Part shown: in pieces, positions 32,151 to 34,472 of the stretch
How positions within the stretch are numbered: position 1 is the stretch's first letter
Layout: every line of letters starts with the position of its first letter
Assembly (NCBI RefSeq): GCF_029051885.1
Contig: NZ_JAIDKI010000154.1
Span: forward strand, 1 to 34,472
DNA: 34,472 bases
Source of the DNA: Muribaculum sp.
GTDB taxonomy: Bacteria; Bacteroidota; Bacteroidia; Bacteroidales; Muribaculaceae
Direction: 5' to 3'
Notes under the pieces: model-generated
Database searches by the model: none
What the model saw: only the letters and a program-made list of their open reading frames with translations
What the model was told of the DNA's origin: nothing
Program-made: the position numbers and the translations under genes

Positions 32151-33164
32151 ATGAAAAAATACATTTCACTTATCTTTATTGCCCTGGGGCTGGCAGCGTC
32201 GGCCCAGGGTGCCTATGATTTCCGGCTTGCTCCTACCACCGTGAGTCCGGCTGTCAAGGCGGCGATAGAACAGAATGTTTCCAATCTGTTTACTGCGATT
32301 AATGCGGCTGCAACTACCGGAGGTGATATCAACTTCTCCGGCATTGACCTTACTCAGGACGCCAAGCAGTCGATTGTAATGACGTGGGAGAATGTCCACT
32401 TCACCACAGCCCAGGACCAGTATGTTGGGCAACTTCTCAAGGAGAAGAACTCCAACGGCTCGCTGCGCGGTCTGCAGGTGCGCAACCAGCAGGTCGACAT
32501 GAAGCCCATCGACGATACCTACGAGGGGCCTATGGCTCAGGAAATCGTGCTCGACTTCACCCCCACTGGGCGTATTTCCGACTTTAATTTCGCGATGGAG
32601 AACACCCAGTATCTTACCCTTCTGCGCGACGGCGCCCGCCTGGGCGATGCCGCCAACCGAATGCAGATAATCAACTGGTGTGAGAAACTGCGCAACGCAT
32701 ACTGCCAGAAGGATATCCGTATGCTCGACGACCTCTTCAGCGATGACGCGCTGATTATCACCGGACGTGTGGTGACCGAGCGCCGCCGCAGCGATATCGC
32801 CCTGGCCAATCCTACACGTGTGGAGTATGTGAAGCAGAACAAGCAGCAGTATCTCAGCCGTCTGAAAATGGTGTTTGACCGCCAGAACCGCGGCGGATAT
32901 GTCAATGTGAAGTTTGACGACTATCGTGTGGTGCGCCATGCCTCCAAACCCAATTACTACGGTGTGACTCTGCGTCAGCAGTGGCACACAAAGGGATATT
33001 CCGACGAGGGTATCGTGTTTCTCATCTGGGACTTCAACGACGAGGACCATCCCAAGATTCATGTGCGCACATGGCAGCCGCTTCAGGACACAGCCTTTAC
33101 AATGGGCGATTTCAAACTTCCCGACCCGGCCGAAAAAGCCTCGTTTACTCTTGACCGCAACTGA
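32151..33164 (+). CDS. Exported protein with NTF2-like C-terminal domain
   Basis: This 337-residue protein has a signal peptide (about 1-20, ending AASAQG). The first half (about 25-165) is an unassigned alpha/beta domain ending in ALDFTP-like VLDFTPTGRISDF. The second half (about 170-320) resembles the NTF2/SnoaL-like cone fold: NWCEKLRNAYCQKDIRMLDD leads into FSDDALIITGRVV, then strands VNVKFDDYRVVRH and YGVTLRQQWHTKGYSDEGIV. Such domains bind small ligands or serve as assembly modules; no catalytic residues can be pointed out. It starts 32 bases after the preceding gene and 42 bases before the next, so it is in the middle of the operon. NTF2-like is a moderate-confidence assignment. Confidence 0.78.
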   Translation: MKKYISLIFIALGLAASAQGAYDFRLAPTTVSPAVKAAIEQNVSNLFTAINAAATTGGDINFSGIDLTQDAKQSIVMTWENVHFTTAQDQYVGQLLKEKNSNGSLRGLQVRNQQVDMKPIDDTYEGPMAQEIVLDFTPTGRISDFNFAMENTQYLTLLRDGARLGDAANRMQIINWCEKLRNAYCQKDIRMLDDLFSDDALIITGRVVTERRRSDIALANPTRVEYVKQNKQQYLSRLKMVFDRQNRGGYVNVKFDDYRVVRHASKPNYYGVTLRQQWHTKGYSDEGIVFLIWDFNDEDHPKIHVRTWQPLQDTAFTMGDFKLPDPAEKASFTLDRN

Positions 33165-33206
33165 TAAAATTAGAATAACCGTTTAGAATAAAATAACCTT
33201 AGACTG

Positions 33207-34343
33207 ATGAAACGTATTGTCACAACAATTCTTGCTACAATCTTTTTCATGGCTTCCTCGATGGCCCAGGAGCTGATGGTGCGCGAGTTCCGTCCCGACG
33301 CTTCCGACCTTAGCGCTGTAGTCCATCAGGTGGCTGATGCCAACGGCAATCCTTGTGCGCTTGTGCGCCTCGGACTCGCCGTGCCCGATGCCTCGTTCGA
33401 AGGCGATATCATTAAGGCCGACCCCAAGGACGGGGAATACTGGATATACATGCCCGAAGGCTCCAACTGGCTCAATGTAAAGACCTCGCAGTATGTGCCC
33501 CTGCGCTACGACTTCCCCGAGGCTGTGAAGGCCAACACCACCTATGTGCTCAACGTGATGCCCAAGCCTCAGGAGAAAAAGGGTCTTGGCGACGTTGTGC
33601 CCGTGACACTCCCCGCACGTGCCGGAGCCTCAATCGGCGGAATGGCAGCCGACCAGGGGCTCCCTGTTTCATTCAATATGATAAAGGTGAAATCGGGCAT
33701 GTACAAGATGGGTGCCACTCCCGAGCAGGAGAGCAACGAGGGCGATGAGCAGCCCGTACACTGGGTCACAATCTCCAATGACTTCTATATCGGAGAGACC
33801 GAGGTGACTCAGGAACTCTGGGAGTATGTGATGAACTCCAACCCCTCTGTCATCAAGGATCCGCAGCTCCCTGTGACCAATGTGAGCTGGAACGACGCAC
33901 ATGAGTTTATCCGTGCCCTCAATCAGATTACTCGCGTCAAATTCCGCCTCCCGACCGAGGCCGAGTGGGAATATGCGGCCCGAGGCGGCCATCAGACAGG
34001 CCACTTCAAGTATAGCGGAAGCAACACTGCCGAAGAGGTAGGCTACTGGTATATCAACAGCTCTTCGCGTCCGCATCCTGTAAAGTCGCTCAAACCCAAC
34101 GAACTCGGTATATACGACATGAGCGGCAACGTATGGGAGCTCTGCGAGGACTACAAGAACGACTATCCCAAGAAAGATGTGGTAGACCAGTTCGGAGCAT
34201 CGCCGAGCAAGAACCGCGTGCGCCGTGGTGGTGGCTGGGACAGCGAGAATGTCGACCAGTTGCGCAACGCCTACCGCCGTCGCGTGGAGGAGAACATGCG
34301 TGAGCGTTCTACCGGTTTCCGTCTGGTGCTCACTACCGATTAA
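33207..34343 (+). CDS. Exported FGE-sulfatase-fold (SUMF1-like) protein without catalytic cysteines
   Basis: This 378-residue protein has a signal peptide (1-20, ending SSMAQ). Residues of about 22-115 form a beta-rich domain with the phrase KDGEYWIYMPEG. The C-terminal part (about 152-376) is a formylglycine-generating-enzyme fold: MIKVKSGMYKMGATPEQ, YIGETEVTQELWEYVM, FRLPTEAEWEYAARGG, DMSGNVWELCEDY, and GFRLVL at the end. In true FGEs two cysteines follow the segment RVxxGGS; here the equivalent RVRRGGGWDSENVDQLRNAY has none. It is thus unlikely to mature sulfatases, a task the anSME already covers. Many Bacteroidetes proteins of this type are structural or ligand-binding (for example gliding/T9SS GldK-like proteins). 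It is the last gene of the tubulin-like operon. Confidence 0.9.
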   Translation: MKRIVTTILATIFFMASSMAQELMVREFRPDASDLSAVVHQVADANGNPCALVRLGLAVPDASFEGDIIKADPKDGEYWIYMPEGSNWLNVKTSQYVPLRYDFPEAVKANTTYVLNVMPKPQEKKGLGDVVPVTLPARAGASIGGMAADQGLPVSFNMIKVKSGMYKMGATPEQESNEGDEQPVHWVTISNDFYIGETEVTQELWEYVMNSNPSVIKDPQLPVTNVSWNDAHEFIRALNQITRVKFRLPTEAEWEYAARGGHQTGHFKYSGSNTAEEVGYWYINSSSRPHPVKSLKPNELGIYDMSGNVWELCEDYKNDYPKKDVVDQFGASPSKNRVRRGGGWDSENVDQLRNAYRRRVEENMRERSTGFRLVLTTD

Positions 34344-34355
34344 GAGCTTGTTTAA
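34342..34355. repeat. Intergenic motif AAGAGnnTGTTTAA, copy 3
   Basis: AAGAGCTTGTTTAA begins at the last bases of the preceding stop codon and continues as TAATAA. It shares 16 of 18 bases with the copy at 12593 and the 12 fixed bases with the copy inside the palindrome at 13887. Confidence 0.5.
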
Positions 34356-34379
34356 TAATAAATGTTACCGTCAGGGCGG

Positions 34380-34472
34380 TCAATCGTCGAGCATATTTTC
34401 GCCCTGTTCCTCAGTCGTGTACATAAAGTACACTCCTTCGTCACATGTCGAAAATCGTCTCAAGCTATACGA
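34380..34472 (-). CDS. Possible 3' end of a minus-strand gene cut by window edge
   Basis: From the window end to a TGA at 34380-34382 the minus strand is open for 30 codons, ending in MYTTEEQGENMLDD. The length is too short to exclude chance. If real, it is convergent with the tubulin-like operon, and the AAGAG motif would lie 25 bases after its stop. No product can be named. Confidence 0.2.
   Translation of the reverse strand, partial: SYSLRRFSTCDEGVYFMYTTEEQGENMLDD
34417..34433. repeat. Short palindrome near window end
   Basis: GTGTAC (34417-34422) and GTACAC (34428-34433) pair around a 5-base loop. A second pairing, CAGGGCG (34372-34378) with CGCCCTG (34400-34406), lies just before. Either may belong to the terminator region of the operon or to the possible reading frame covering them. 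Confidence 0.3.

Noticed and set aside
33207..34343. Oxygen-dependent sulfatase-modifying enzyme
   Set aside because: The fold matches but the active-site cysteine pair is missing and the sulfatase in this window has its own radical SAM maturase.

Overview
The window looks like a chromosomal contig from a gut Bacteroidales bacterium, most likely Muribaculaceae or a close relative; the family name is an inference and the order is secure. The evidence is a SusC/SusD pair, an ECF sigma/FecR pair, a BACON lipoprotein, a type IX secretion C-terminal signal on a glycosidase, an anaerobic sulfatase-maturing enzyme, pyruvate:ferredoxin oxidoreductase, and several promoter candidates of the Bacteroidetes type (TTTG, about 20 nt, TAnnTTTG). 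The first 28 bases are a slightly mutated Nextera sequencing adapter, so the left end is an assembly edge and not a biological boundary. I saw no rRNA, tRNA, CRISPR array, insertion sequence or prophage gene.

Left region, minus strand (52-10588). An ECF sigma factor, a small BACON-domain lipoprotein and a FecR anti-sigma factor form a regulatory unit. The sigma gene and the lipoprotein-fecR pair are each preceded by the same two-block promoter with identical spacing, which suggests autoregulation. Upstream of this lies a short polysaccharide utilization locus, susC-susD-GH85. The GH85 endo-beta-N-acetylglucosaminidase carries a T9SS sorting tail, and its family points to host N-glycans as substrate. 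The susC upstream region holds a tandem array of about 34-37 bp imperfect repeats around two candidate promoters.

Middle region, minus strand (11003-20793). A serine-type sulfatase sits beside its radical-SAM maturase. Next comes a complete glycerophosphodiester/glycerol-3-phosphate module: an exported GDPD, GlpT, and the anaerobic dehydrogenase GlpC, GlpB and GlpA. It would release, import and oxidize glycerol-3-phosphate.

Right region, plus strand (21349-34343). A large, strongly codon-biased pyruvate:ferredoxin oxidoreductase ends in a clear terminator. It is followed by a seven-gene plus-strand operon that is the most interesting part of the window: a small three-helix membrane protein, a 1070-residue tubulin/FtsZ-superfamily protein, a zinc-ribbon/transmembrane protein with a MORN-like periplasmic end, three exported proteins of unknown function (one with an NTF2-like domain), and an exported formylglycine-generating-enzyme-fold protein without the catalytic cysteines. 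The layout suggests a cytoplasmic tubulin-like GTPase connected through two membrane proteins to a set of periplasmic or surface partners, i.e. a candidate trans-envelope or membrane-remodelling system.
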